Below, in pieces: positions 46,947-55,103 of a stretch of DNA of 64,000 nucleotides (position 1 is the first letter of the stretch; the number at the start of each line of letters is the position of its first letter). The position numbers were made by a program, and so were the translations under genes. This DNA is from Prescottella defluvii (lineage in GTDB: Bacteria; Actinomycetota; Actinomycetes; Mycobacteriales; Mycobacteriaceae), in NCBI GenBank assembly GCA_029690005.1, contig CP121458.1:1054001-1118000 (forward strand), in the 5' to 3' direction. The notes beneath the pieces are model-generated. The model did not search any database, had not been told where the DNA came from, and worked only from the letters and a program-made list of their open reading frames with translations.

Positions 46947-48137
46947 ATGTCTAGAGGTATGGCTGGCACAATAACGGATCGGGCGTACATTGCCGGGGTT
47001 GGCGAAACAGAGTATGTCCGAGGAACGATAAAGACCGAACGACAACTAATTCTCGAGGCGTCGATCGCCGCCTGCCGAGACGCAGGAATCGATTCGTCGA
47101 CGGTCGACGGTGTGGTGCTGGCCTGGAAGGACACTCCCACAAATGAGGACTTCATCGCCGCGCTTGGAATCAAGGACCTGCGTTATCACTCCCACGTTCA
47201 CATGGGTGGCGCATCGCCCGTCGCAGCCATCGTTCAGGCAGCCGGCGCGGTAGCGGCAGGACTCGCTCGCCGCGTGATCGTGGCGACCGGTCACAACTTC
47301 TACTCGAGTTCCAATCGGCTCAGTTCCACGGATCAGTCGCCTGGCGGAGTCGGCAACGTCCCAGGACCCGAGATCCGAAACAACTTGGAGAATCCAGTTG
47401 GCCTACTTGCGCCGATGCAATGGTACAGCCTGCACGCCAATCGGTGGTTCTATGAGACCAAAGCGGATCCTCGTGCGATGGAGACCGTAGCGCTCACGAC
47501 CCGACGGCATGCTCACCTCAACGTCAAGGCGTATATGCGCGGCCGCGAACTCACCAGCGAGCAGTACTGGGCGTCCCCAATGCCTGTAAAGCCCTTTCAC
47601 CTCTTCGACATCTGCCTGGAGACCGACGGTGCCGCGGCCGTTCTGGTGGTGTCGGCGGAGGAGGCTCGAGCGATCGGAGCCAGGGCAATCGCAATCGCCG
47701 GCGGAGCGGAAGGGCACGCCGACTCGCCCGATGATCTGTCCAGTCGCCCCGACATCCTGAATATGGGGATTACCAAGGCAGCCGGACGAGCCTTCGAGAT
47801 GGCCGGCGTCGGTCGCCACGAAATCGACTTCGCCCAGATTTACGATTGTTTCACATTCATCGTTCTCAGGCAGCTCGAAGAGATGGGATTCTGCGGGCGC
47901 GGGGAATCCCCGGATTTCGTCGCCAATGGGCGAATAGGGCTCGGTGGCGACCTGCCGATCAACACGCATGGTGGGCTTCATTCCCAAGCGCATGTTCTCG
48001 GGATGAATCATGTCGTCGAGGCGGTGTCACAGTTGCGCGGCGAGGCCGGTGAAGCTCAAGTGGAAGGTGCTCACATCGGCCTCGTGACCGGATTCGGAGA
48101 TTTCAGCGACGGATCAGTAGTGATTCTCCACAATTAG
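46947..48137 (+). CDS. Thiolase-fold retro-aldolase, Ltp2-like
   Basis: About 396 residues (ATG 46947; MAGTITD at 46959 is an alternative). The fold is thiolase-like, but the usual nucleophile Cys motif near residue 90 is replaced by HVHMGGASPVAA, as in lipid-transfer-protein aldolases. The C-terminal part has IYDCFTFIVLRQLEEMGFC with Tyr299, and LPINTHGGLHSQAHVLGMNH, which align closely with M. tuberculosis Ltp2. Ltp2 with its DUF35 partner cleaves a beta-hydroxyacyl-CoA into a ketone and a shorter acyl-CoA. In this operon the ketone could be cyclohexanone, the substrate of the monooxygenase at 40990. Confidence 0.86.
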   Translation: MSRGMAGTITDRAYIAGVGETEYVRGTIKTERQLILEASIAACRDAGIDSSTVDGVVLAWKDTPTNEDFIAALGIKDLRYHSHVHMGGASPVAAIVQAAGAVAAGLARRVIVATGHNFYSSSNRLSSTDQSPGGVGNVPGPEIRNNLENPVGLLAPMQWYSLHANRWFYETKADPRAMETVALTTRRHAHLNVKAYMRGRELTSEQYWASPMPVKPFHLFDICLETDGAAAVLVVSAEEARAIGARAIAIAGGAEGHADSPDDLSSRPDILNMGITKAAGRAFEMAGVGRHEIDFAQIYDCFTFIVLRQLEEMGFCGRGESPDFVANGRIGLGGDLPINTHGGLHSQAHVLGMNHVVEAVSQLRGEAGEAQVEGAHIGLVTGFGDFSDGSVVILHN

Positions 48138-48148
48138 GTTTGAATCAG

Positions 48149-48598
48149 ATGCCAAAGAAGGTGCTAGAAGTGGTTGATTCTATGGTCGACGTCAGCATGG
48201 CGGTTCCTCTGATGCCGGACAGCCCACTGTACGAACACTATTTCCGAGGGTTGAACGAGCGCCGGATCGCTGTTCGCCGGTGCGATGATTGCAACACCCT
48301 TCAGTGGCCGCCACGTGAAATTTGTGGTGCGTGCCAAGGTTCTTCGTTCGTTCCTGCCGAAATGCCTCAGGAAGGTGAGGTGTACACCTATTCGATCATG
48401 TATCGAGCATTCCATCCGGCGTTCACCGACTCCGTCCCGTACGGTGTCGTCGTGGTCGAACTGGCCGAGGGTGTCAGGATTATCGGACGGTTCGTGGACT
48501 CGGATCCGGACAGTCTCGAATGCGGACAGCGAATGGAAGCCGTTTTCGACGACCTCGGCGATGGCAGCGGTTCAATCGCCTGGCGACGTATTCGCTGA
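48149..48598 (+). CDS. OB-fold DUF35 zinc-ribbon protein, partner of the retro-aldolase
   Basis: About 149 residues. The rubredoxin-like zinc ribbon has Cys45, Cys48, Cys59 and Cys62 (CDDC and CGAC). An OB-fold follows with YTYSIMYRAFHPAFTD and PYGVVVVELAEGVRIIGRF. DUF35 proteins bind acyl-CoA and are required partners of thiolase-like enzymes such as Ltp2. It starts 11 bp after the retro-aldolase stop, which fits a stoichiometric complex. The start is uncertain because several in-frame ATGs lie within the first 20 codons. Confidence 0.85.
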   Translation: MPKKVLEVVDSMVDVSMAVPLMPDSPLYEHYFRGLNERRIAVRRCDDCNTLQWPPREICGACQGSSFVPAEMPQEGEVYTYSIMYRAFHPAFTDSVPYGVVVVELAEGVRIIGRFVDSDPDSLECGQRMEAVFDDLGDGSGSIAWRRIR

Positions 48599-48734
48599 GT
48601 GGATCGTAGGGTGAACTCGTCTCGTGCGTACGCCCGAAACTGGATGACCCCCTTTTTGTGAGCTCAAATCCTGAATACTCACATGCTCGGCGCGTTTTTG
48701 ACGCTTCCATACCACCCGAATGAGGAGAATTGTT

Positions 48735-50435
48735 GTGTCCAAGTCGCTGCAGGATCGACGCTCGGAGTTATTGAACAGGGTGCCGTCCTGGGATCCGATG
48801 ACGCTGCATCAGTGGTTCGACAAGCTGTGCGAGCAGTTCGGCGACCGGCCCGTGCTGATTTCCGACGGCGCGGAAATGTCCTACGATCACGTCAGACGAG
48901 AATCGCTGGATCTGGCGCGAGGACTGGTCGAGCTAGGTGTGTCGCACGGTGACCGGGTCTCGTTCCTGTTGGCGAACTTCCCTGAGTATCTCCCGCTGCG
49001 GATCGCGGTTTCGCGAGTAGGTGCGATTGCTGTTCCTCTGAACTTTCTCTACCGCGAGACCGAGCTCGAGTATGTTCTCGGACAGTCTCGGACCAACGTT
49101 CTGGTCACGATGTCCGAGTTCTCGGGAATCGATTACTTGTCGATGCTCGATGCCATCGCTCCCGGATGGTCCGAGGGCCGCCAGACGGCATTTCCGGACT
49201 TGCGCGAGGTGGTGGTCTTTCAGGCTGACGCACCGGTGCGTCCCGGGGCCAGGACGCTCGAGGATCTCGCGACCAGTGGCCGTAGTGCAGGTCTGCGCGT
49301 TGCATTTCCGGAGGTCTCTCCCCAGGACCTCAGCGACATGTTCTATACCTCGGGTACGACAGGCAGCCCGAAGGGTGTTCTCGACACTCACGACGGGATG
49401 TTGCGTAGTTCATTCGCTTCGGCGCTGACTCGCGGCATGGGAGAAGGGTGGAAGACACTGTTCTCGCTGCCCTTGTATCACACGTTCGCCTATACCGAAG
49501 GCGTTCTCGCACCCATGTGGGTCGGCGGTTCGAGTGTTCCGCGGGTGAAGTTCGACGCGGAGGACTACCTCGCCGGGATCGAACGGTTCGAAGCGACCGA
49601 GATCCTTGCGGTGCCCACGATGATGGTGGCGATTCTGGAAGCTGCTCGGCGGGCCGCCCATGATTTGTCGTCGCTCATTTCGGTGATGTCGGCGTCGGCA
49701 GCGGCGCCGGCATGGGTGTGGGAGAGAACGAAGGAGCTGCTGGGAAACCCTGACATCGTCACCGCGTGGGGAATGACGGAGACGAGCGCCAGTTGCACCA
49801 TGACCCACCCAGAAGATCCCATTGATGTCCATTCGACGACAGTGGGTGCCCCCAAGCTCGCTGGACCGGCAGCCGACGCCACGGGACAGCTCTTCCATGT
49901 CGCGACAGCGGACCCCATCACTGGCGAACGGCTCCCCGCCGGAGCGACAGGTGAACTGCTTGTCTCATCAGCCTCGGTGACGGTCGGGTATTGGGAGAAG
50001 CCGGAAGAGACCTCGAAGGTTGTGCGAGACGGCTGGCTGCATACCGGTGACATCGCTCGCGTCGATGCCAGCGGTCGAGTCGTGCTCACCGGTCGCGCGA
50101 AGGAACTGTACAAGAGCGGTGGCGAATTGATCATGCCCAAGGAGGTCGAAGAGCTCATTACCAAGATTCCGGGGGTGAGTCAGGCCTTCGCCATAGGCAT
50201 ACCGGACGAGTTCTGGGGCGAAGCCGGCTGTGCAGTGGTTGTGACCGAGCCTGGTGTCGAGCTGTCCGCGGAAGAGATTCTGAAACCCTGCCGCCTCGGT
50301 CTCGCCAAGTTCAAGGTGCCCAAGAAGGTTGTGTTCATGGATGCCGAGGAGTTGCCTACGACGCCGACAGGAAAGATTCAGAAGTACCGTCTCGTCGAGC
50401 TGGTGAAGGATGGTACTGCTGCTGGTATCGGTTGA
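48735..50435 (+). CDS. Acyl-CoA ligase (AMP-forming), last gene of the rightward operon
   Basis: About 566 residues from GTG 48735, which has AGGAG 9 nt upstream (an in-frame ATG at 48720 overlaps that site). Motifs are MFYTSGTTGSPKGVLDTHDG near residue 205, TAWGMTETSASCTM, GWLHTGDIARVDASGR, and the C-terminal lysine region TPTGKIQKYRL. It forms an acyl-CoA with ATP. It would provide the CoA activation of the imported acid. The substrate is inferred only from the operon. Confidence 0.85.
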   Translation: MSKSLQDRRSELLNRVPSWDPMTLHQWFDKLCEQFGDRPVLISDGAEMSYDHVRRESLDLARGLVELGVSHGDRVSFLLANFPEYLPLRIAVSRVGAIAVPLNFLYRETELEYVLGQSRTNVLVTMSEFSGIDYLSMLDAIAPGWSEGRQTAFPDLREVVVFQADAPVRPGARTLEDLATSGRSAGLRVAFPEVSPQDLSDMFYTSGTTGSPKGVLDTHDGMLRSSFASALTRGMGEGWKTLFSLPLYHTFAYTEGVLAPMWVGGSSVPRVKFDAEDYLAGIERFEATEILAVPTMMVAILEAARRAAHDLSSLISVMSASAAAPAWVWERTKELLGNPDIVTAWGMTETSASCTMTHPEDPIDVHSTTVGAPKLAGPAADATGQLFHVATADPITGERLPAGATGELLVSSASVTVGYWEKPEETSKVVRDGWLHTGDIARVDASGRVVLTGRAKELYKSGGELIMPKEVEELITKIPGVSQAFAIGIPDEFWGEAGCAVVVTEPGVELSAEEILKPCRLGLAKFKVPKKVVFMDAEELPTTPTGKIQKYRLVELVKDGTAAGIG

Positions 50436-50962
50436 GAGTCGCACACGATGGCGTTTGTGCTGCATGGAAATTGAGCGATCCCTGCGCGATCCGGTTTCAA
50501 GGCGGGCGTTCTCTCATCGGGGGGGGGAACGCCCGACGCGCGGAGCGATGTCGTGCGGGAACCCTCGTCTCTGCATGGCGAAACGCGATGCACGTTCGGC
50601 GGAGGGGACGGAACGTGCAGACTCGGCCGACCTGGTGTAGCCGGACTCGCCGGCGGGCGGGCCACTCCTGACGTCTTCGATCCACGCACGGCCGCATCGT
50701 CGTGGCGCCGGACGCCAGCGCATCCTCATGTACCCAAAATCCTTGCGCAGGCAAACTGGCAGGGGTAGGTTTAGGCGAGCGAGCGTTCGTTTGTCGCGTT
50801 GAAGTGGCTGTGCCCGAACTGTTCAGGCGGGCACGCAACTCGGGGCGCAGGGGAGGGGTGCGCTCCCAGACGGCTTGCTCTGCTTGTCGGTAGACGGAAG
50901 CAGTCGCGGTCGAACGCGACGAAGCGTGCGGCGGAGGATTGTTCGTAGTCGAAGGGCGATCG
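50436..50962. other. 527-bp intergenic region before the AcoR-type gene
   Basis: No convincing gene. Reading frames here are short or are GC-driven antisense frames running into the regulator. The region contains a G8 run near 50519-50526 and the operator-like palindrome at 50774-50795. A possible promoter (TTGCGC near 50741, TAGGTT near 50766) points rightward. Confidence 0.55.
50774..50795. promoter_or_regulatory. Third, weaker TetR-type operator, before the AcoR-type gene
   Basis: On the minus strand this begins GACAAACGAACGCTCG, sharing GACAAACG-ACG-CG with the operator at 42946-42971. It lies about 170 bp before the activator start. Confidence 0.4.
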
Positions 50963-52806
50963 ATGGACAGTTGCAGTGATGGGAATCCCCCCGGAGGCAT
51001 TCTCTCCAAGCACGGTCAGAATGATCAGGGCCGGATTCTCCTGGCGAAAGAGGAGCTGCTCGCCAAGGGGCTGCTCCACGCGCCGGTGCGGAGGTCGAGC
51101 GTCCGGGAGGTCATAGACCGGAGCTGGCGGCGATGTGTCGGGGAGTCGGTGCCCGCCCGACTGACGCCGGCGCCGTACCTGGGCGGGATCGTCGCCGACT
51201 CCGCGCTCCAGGAGGCGGCAGTACCTGTGCTCTCGCGGCTGGCAGAGCACATGTCCGACGTTCCGGTGGCTATGTTCCTCTGCGACGACACTGGGAACAT
51301 TCTGATCCGCAAGGCCGACGAGCCGCGCCAGCGTACCCAACTCGACAAGGTATCCGCAGTCGAGGGATTCGACTTCTCCGAGAGAGCGATCGGGACGAAC
51401 GGCCTCGGAACAGTCCTCGCCGAACGTCGCCCCCTCCTGGTCCAGGGCAATGAGCACTTCAACGAGACACTGGCGCCGCTCACCTGCTCTGGCACGCCGG
51501 TTTTCGAACCGTTCACGGGTCGCTTACTCGGGGTCTTCTCGCTTGCGTCCAAGACCGAGGACGCCAACCCGCTGATGCACGCGATCACCGTTGATGTCGG
51601 ACGGCAGATCGAGAGCAATCTCAACGCGATGCTCGGCGGTCGCGAACGAGCCCTGATCCAGTCCTATCTGCGTGCGGACCGGACCAAACGAGATCCGGTG
51701 ATCGTCGTCAACGAGCGGACCGTATTCGCCAACACCGCCGGGCTGTCATACCTGAACCCCGATCCCACGCGATACTGTGGATCTATCTCAATGAGCACGC
51801 TCCGACCAGCGGAGTACACCGGACACGAGTGCCGCTGTCATCGGGATGGCGGGACGCAGAGATCGAGGCGGTCGAGGGCGGCCCCGAAACCGGTTCTGCG
51901 TACGCGATCCGTATCCTGCCCGAAAAGGAAGGCGGCACAGGGTCATTCCGGCATCGGTCGAAGGCCCTACACGGCAGAGTTTCGTCGGCCGCCGCCCAAC
52001 CGTCGCGTCCTGTCCATCCTGTTCCTGAAATCGACGAGCAGTTGTCGCAAGTCGCTCGTCATCGGGAACGTCTGGTCTTCGTCGGCGGAACGTGCACTGG
52101 AAAGCTACACACCGCCATGGCCTTCCTGCGTACTCACTTCGGTCAGAGCGATCCGCTCGTGCTCGACGCCGCGATGTGGATGCCTGGCGAGGGGCAGTCC
52201 CGGTTGGTTACGGCGGTGGAGGCCCTCGACACCGGCCGCGCTGTCGTCCTGCAGCACTTGCAGGATCTCGAGCCTGTCGACGTCAACCGGGTCAAGTCGC
52301 TCGCCCGCCGATCGAGCAAAAGCGTGCCGCTCGTTGCAACCGTCGACGTCGACGATTCGCCCGAGCACGTGAGCGCATTGGCGAGTCAACTGGGTACGGC
52401 CGTTCGGCTGCCTGCCCTCCGAGAGATTGCTGAGCACATCCCCGCTTTCGCCGGGATCGTCCTGGCGGGAATGTCTGGCCCCGAGCGCAATACGAGGTTC
52501 TCGTCGGAAGCGCAGCAACTGCTGATCAGATCGCCTTGGCCAGGAAACCTCGCAGAGTTGCGCCGCACGGTCGAGCTCCTTGCGCGGCGCATGCCCGGCC
52601 GGATCGTGCAACCTGCCGACCTTCCCACCAACATCCGGCAGGCCGGATCTCGGCAACGATGGACAATGATCGAAAGTGCCGAGCGGGATGCCATACTCCG
52701 AGCCCTCGAGCAGTACGGCGGCAATCGGAGCAAGGCTGCCGAAGCGCTGGGTATCGGCCGAACGACGTTGTATCGAAAGATGCGCGCCCTACGCATAGAC
52801 GCGTGA
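50963..52806 (+). CDS. AcoR-type transcriptional activator without a GAFTGA loop (one frameshift)
   Basis: About 615 residues after restoring one C near 51770. The N-terminal GAF-type sensor covers roughly residues 70-230 (VPVAMFLCDDTGNILIRKAD, EGFDFSERAIGTNGLGTVL, GTPVFEPFTGRLLGVFSLAS). The AAA+ domain follows, with P-loop VFVGGTCTGKLHTA and SPWPGNLAELRRTVELLARR. A C-terminal Fis-type helix-turn-helix (QYGGNRSKAAEALGIGRTTL) ends the protein. The sigma-54-contacting GAFTGA is absent, as in related actinobacterial activators that must work with other sigma factors. It probably controls the ketone or acid genes beside it. ATG 50963 has AAGGG 9 nt upstream. Confidence 0.82.
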
Positions 52807-52872
52807 GTGCGGTCGGAGCTGCGGCCTGTTCCGATTTCGGCCTGCGGATCACTTCCAGGCGGCAGGGCAGGG

Positions 52873-53474
52873 TCAGGCGTTGGGATCGACGCCGAGTTGC
52901 CTCAGTGCCATGGCGATATAGGTGCTGACAGTGTCGTCGAGAGACTTGGGCCTCTCGGCTTGTACCACGATGAAACGTGTGCGCCCTGGGCCAGGATCGA
53001 ATAGACCTGCAGTTTGACGTCCAGGACGTCCGCGCCGGTCTCCTTTTCCAGATCTTTGACGAGCTTTCGTAGCAATTGCTCGTACTCGACACGCTTGGCG
53101 AGGACGTTCTCCAGATCGTCACCGCCGAGTGAACGCAGTTCGGAGTTGCCGATGAAGACCTCTCGCGCGTGCTCGGCGTGGTACCGGATGTGGAAGTCGA
53201 CAACCGCTTTGAACCGGTCCACTGCTCCGCCCTCGACGCCGTCGAGTACGGCGTGCGCGGAGTCGAGGAGTTCGTCCATGACCGACAACATGATCTCGGC
53301 GAGCAGTTCTTCTTTGCTGCTGATGTGGTTGTAGAGGCTGCCGACCTGGATACCGACGTCGCTGGCGATGGTGCGTAGCGACGTGGCTTCGTATCCGTGA
53401 GCGTAGAACAAGCGGACCGCGGCCTCTCGGATGGCGGCGTTGGTGCGCATTCCCCCCGTTGTTACCCGAGCCAC
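52873..53474 (-). CDS. TetR-family regulator at the right end of the island (one frameshift)
   Basis: About 200 residues. The helix-turn-helix reads IREAAVRLFYAHGYEATSLR, then TIASDVGIQVGSLYNHISSK. A missing C near 52950 gives a false C-terminus; restoring it yields SLDDTVSTYIAMALRQLGVD and a stop at 52873. This resembles TetR proteins of acyl-CoA operons (FadR/KstR-like size). GTG 53474 has GGAAGG upstream; ATG 53450 is an alternative. Its promoter contains AACGATCGTACGTT, the same operator core as before the symporter operon, so it likely represses itself and that operon, released by a pathway acyl-CoA. Confidence 0.82.
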
Positions 53475-53546
53475 TGTGTCCTTCCGATGTACTGGACGGC
53501 ATTTGCACTGGACGGCATGGAAGCAAGTTCGGCCGACGGCGTCTGA

Positions 53547-53560
53547 AACGATCGTACGTT
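53547..53560. promoter_or_regulatory. TetR-type operator in the TetR promoter
   Basis: AACGATCGTACGTT, which on the minus strand reads AACGTACGATCGTT, one base different from the core at 42952-42965. It is 73 bp before the TetR start. Confidence 0.6.
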
Positions 53561-53679
53561 AGTTGCTATCGCGGCATCGGCCGAAGCTGCGCTCGAGCGC
53601 TTCACGGCGTCCGACGACACCGTGTTTTCGTGTCAGCTGGGCCCTCCCATTCGGTGTCGGTCCGCAAGCGGTTCAGTCG

Positions 53680-53808
53680 CATGGCGCTGATCCTGCGGTA
53701 CTCCTCGTGGTAGTGCCCGTAGCTGTGAAGGCTCTTGCAGGGCTGCACCGGCCGGCCAGCACGGCATGTCCTCCATCGCCCACACTCCGGTGGCGGTGGT
53801 GGGGGAGT
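53680..53808 (-). pseudogene. Fragment of an NTF2-like gene
   Basis: A 130-bp piece homologous on the minus strand to 55130-55290, the C-terminal part of the double NTF2-like gene (the TTATGVWAMED and GYGHYREEYRK region). It has substitutions and frame breaks and lacks both ends. It stops abruptly at about 53808, where lipase sequence in the other orientation begins. Confidence 0.7.
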
Positions 53809-54267
53809 CGTACGCCCCGGAACTGAACATCATCGGTGCGGCCGAGGGCGGTGTCCCGGCAATCTCGCCGAGGACTGACGAACCAGTGCCTCGGCGAACT
53901 GCTGAAGAGCACCGACGACGTCAGCCTCACCCAGTACTCCACGGTGGGGAACATCCCCGACGTTCCGAGTGTGCGAGAGGTGTTCGAGACGAACTCGTTG
54001 GGCCGCACCGCCGACACGCCGGACATGCCGCTGTACGTCTTCCACGACAGCAAGGACACGCTCATCCCGGAGTGGGCGATGACCGGTGTGGTCCAGGAGT
54101 ACTGCGAGCGGGGCGTCGACGTCCAGTTGGTCTCCGGCCCCGGTGTGAACCATGTCGACTACGCGCTGCTGGGCATGCCCGCCGCGTACAAATGGCTCGA
54201 CGACCGTGTCATGGGGCGCCCGACGACCCCGAACTGCGGTGCGCCCGTGGTTCCCGGTCTCTCCTGA
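53809..54267 (+). pseudogene. Truncated secretory lipase gene (3' part)
   Basis: It begins inside the gene with ESYAPELNIIGAAEGGVPA, then skips to LTNQCLGELLKSTDDVSLTQ and runs intact to the end (NIPDVPSVREVFETNSLGRT, VFHDSKDTLIPEWAMTGVVQ with the catalytic Asp, and GVNHVDYALLGMPA with the His). This is the C-terminal third of the LIP-type secretory lipase family (usually about 400 residues). The signal peptide and nucleophile Ser are missing. An internal deletion and a frame change separate the two pieces. It is a deletion remnant, not a sequencing artefact like the single-base breaks elsewhere. Confidence 0.75.
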
Positions 54268-54281
54268 TCGCGTTCCCCGGT

Positions 54282-54313
54282 CGAAGGGCGGTCCGTTCCC
54301 GGGCCGCCCTTCG
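54282..54313. terminator. Hairpin between lipase remnant and lipoprotein gene
   Basis: 10-bp arms CGAAGGGCGG (54282-54291) and CCGCCCTTCG (54304-54313) between convergent reading frames. Confidence 0.6.
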
Positions 54314-54324
54314 GCGCTTCCGGA

Positions 54325-55025
54325 TCACGCGTGATTGCGGACCTTCTCGACGACCCGGGTGAACACGTCGTCGAACTCGGCGCGAAACTCCTTGCCGTGG
54401 TGGGCCAGCACCATCACGGTGTAGCCGCGGACCGCCGAGTATCCCAGCATGATTTCCTGGTCGGCCCATTTCGGGTTGTCGCGGTGCGAGACCTCCGAGA
54501 CGATGACGGCGTCCGCCGCCGCGAGCGTCGGCGGGAGATCGAGTCGCTCGGTGCGGACCGTGCGGGCGACGGCGGCGGGATCGTCGTAGGTGACCGTGTA
54601 CGTCGAGCACGATCCGGTGTGCGCGTTCGCGACCCGGGAGATGTTCATGCCGGTCTCGCTGACCAACATGATGTAGGCGCGTTCACCGGCGAGCAGCGCA
54701 CCCGCGGCGGAGCCGTTCTCGGCCAGGCGGATTCGGGCCTCGTCGGCGTAGCTGTTCTGCTCGTCGCATTCCGGCGGGTCGAATGTCGCCGCCGGTTCCG
54801 GCCCGATCCCGGTGCTCGGAGCGTCGAGTTTCAGGTTGAGGACCATCTGCTCCTCGCCGTCCAGCGGCTCGACGACGGTTCCGGCAGGAAGCTCGGACTC
54901 GTCGGGCAGCAGGCTTGCGCGGACGACGGCCGGGTCGGAAGGGGGACCGAAACCGTGGTGGTCGTGCACGCCGCGGCGCCCAGCAGCCCGGCGACCCCCA
55001 GGGCGGCGACCCAGTTCCTCGACAT
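54325..55025 (-). CDS. Predicted lipoprotein (one frameshift)
   Basis: About 233 residues with a missing C near 54945. The N-terminus is a lipoprotein signal with lipobox LGAAAC (MSRNWVAALGVAGLLGAAAC). The mature domain includes EPLDGEEQMVLNLKLDAP, CDEQNSYADEARIRLAENGS and YTVMVLAHHGKEFRAEFDDV. This looks like the extracellular sensor-type domains (PknH-like/DUF5642) common in actinobacterial lipoproteins, with paired cysteines. It would be anchored on the outer face of the membrane. Function unknown. Confidence 0.75.
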
Positions 55026-55103
55026 CTGTTCCTCCCCCGTTGCGGCAGGCCTCCCCGCCCGCCTGCCGCAACGGTATCGGACAATTCGGTCGGAGGACTC
55101 GCC

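Noticed and set aside
50519..50526. G8 run as a phase-variation tract
   Set aside because: It is intergenic, not within a reading frame or between promoter elements, and homopolymer lengths in this assembly look unreliable.
50497..51009. A minus-strand frame that would fill the gap before the AcoR-type gene
   Set aside because: Its composition is that of a non-coding GC frame, it overlaps the start of the regulator, and it contains no recognisable motif or good ribosome site.
53766..54362. A plus-strand frame through the lipase remnant as an intact new gene
   Set aside because: Only its first part shows lipase similarity; it then leaves the lipase frame, and the conserved 3' part lies in another frame, so it is a remnant.
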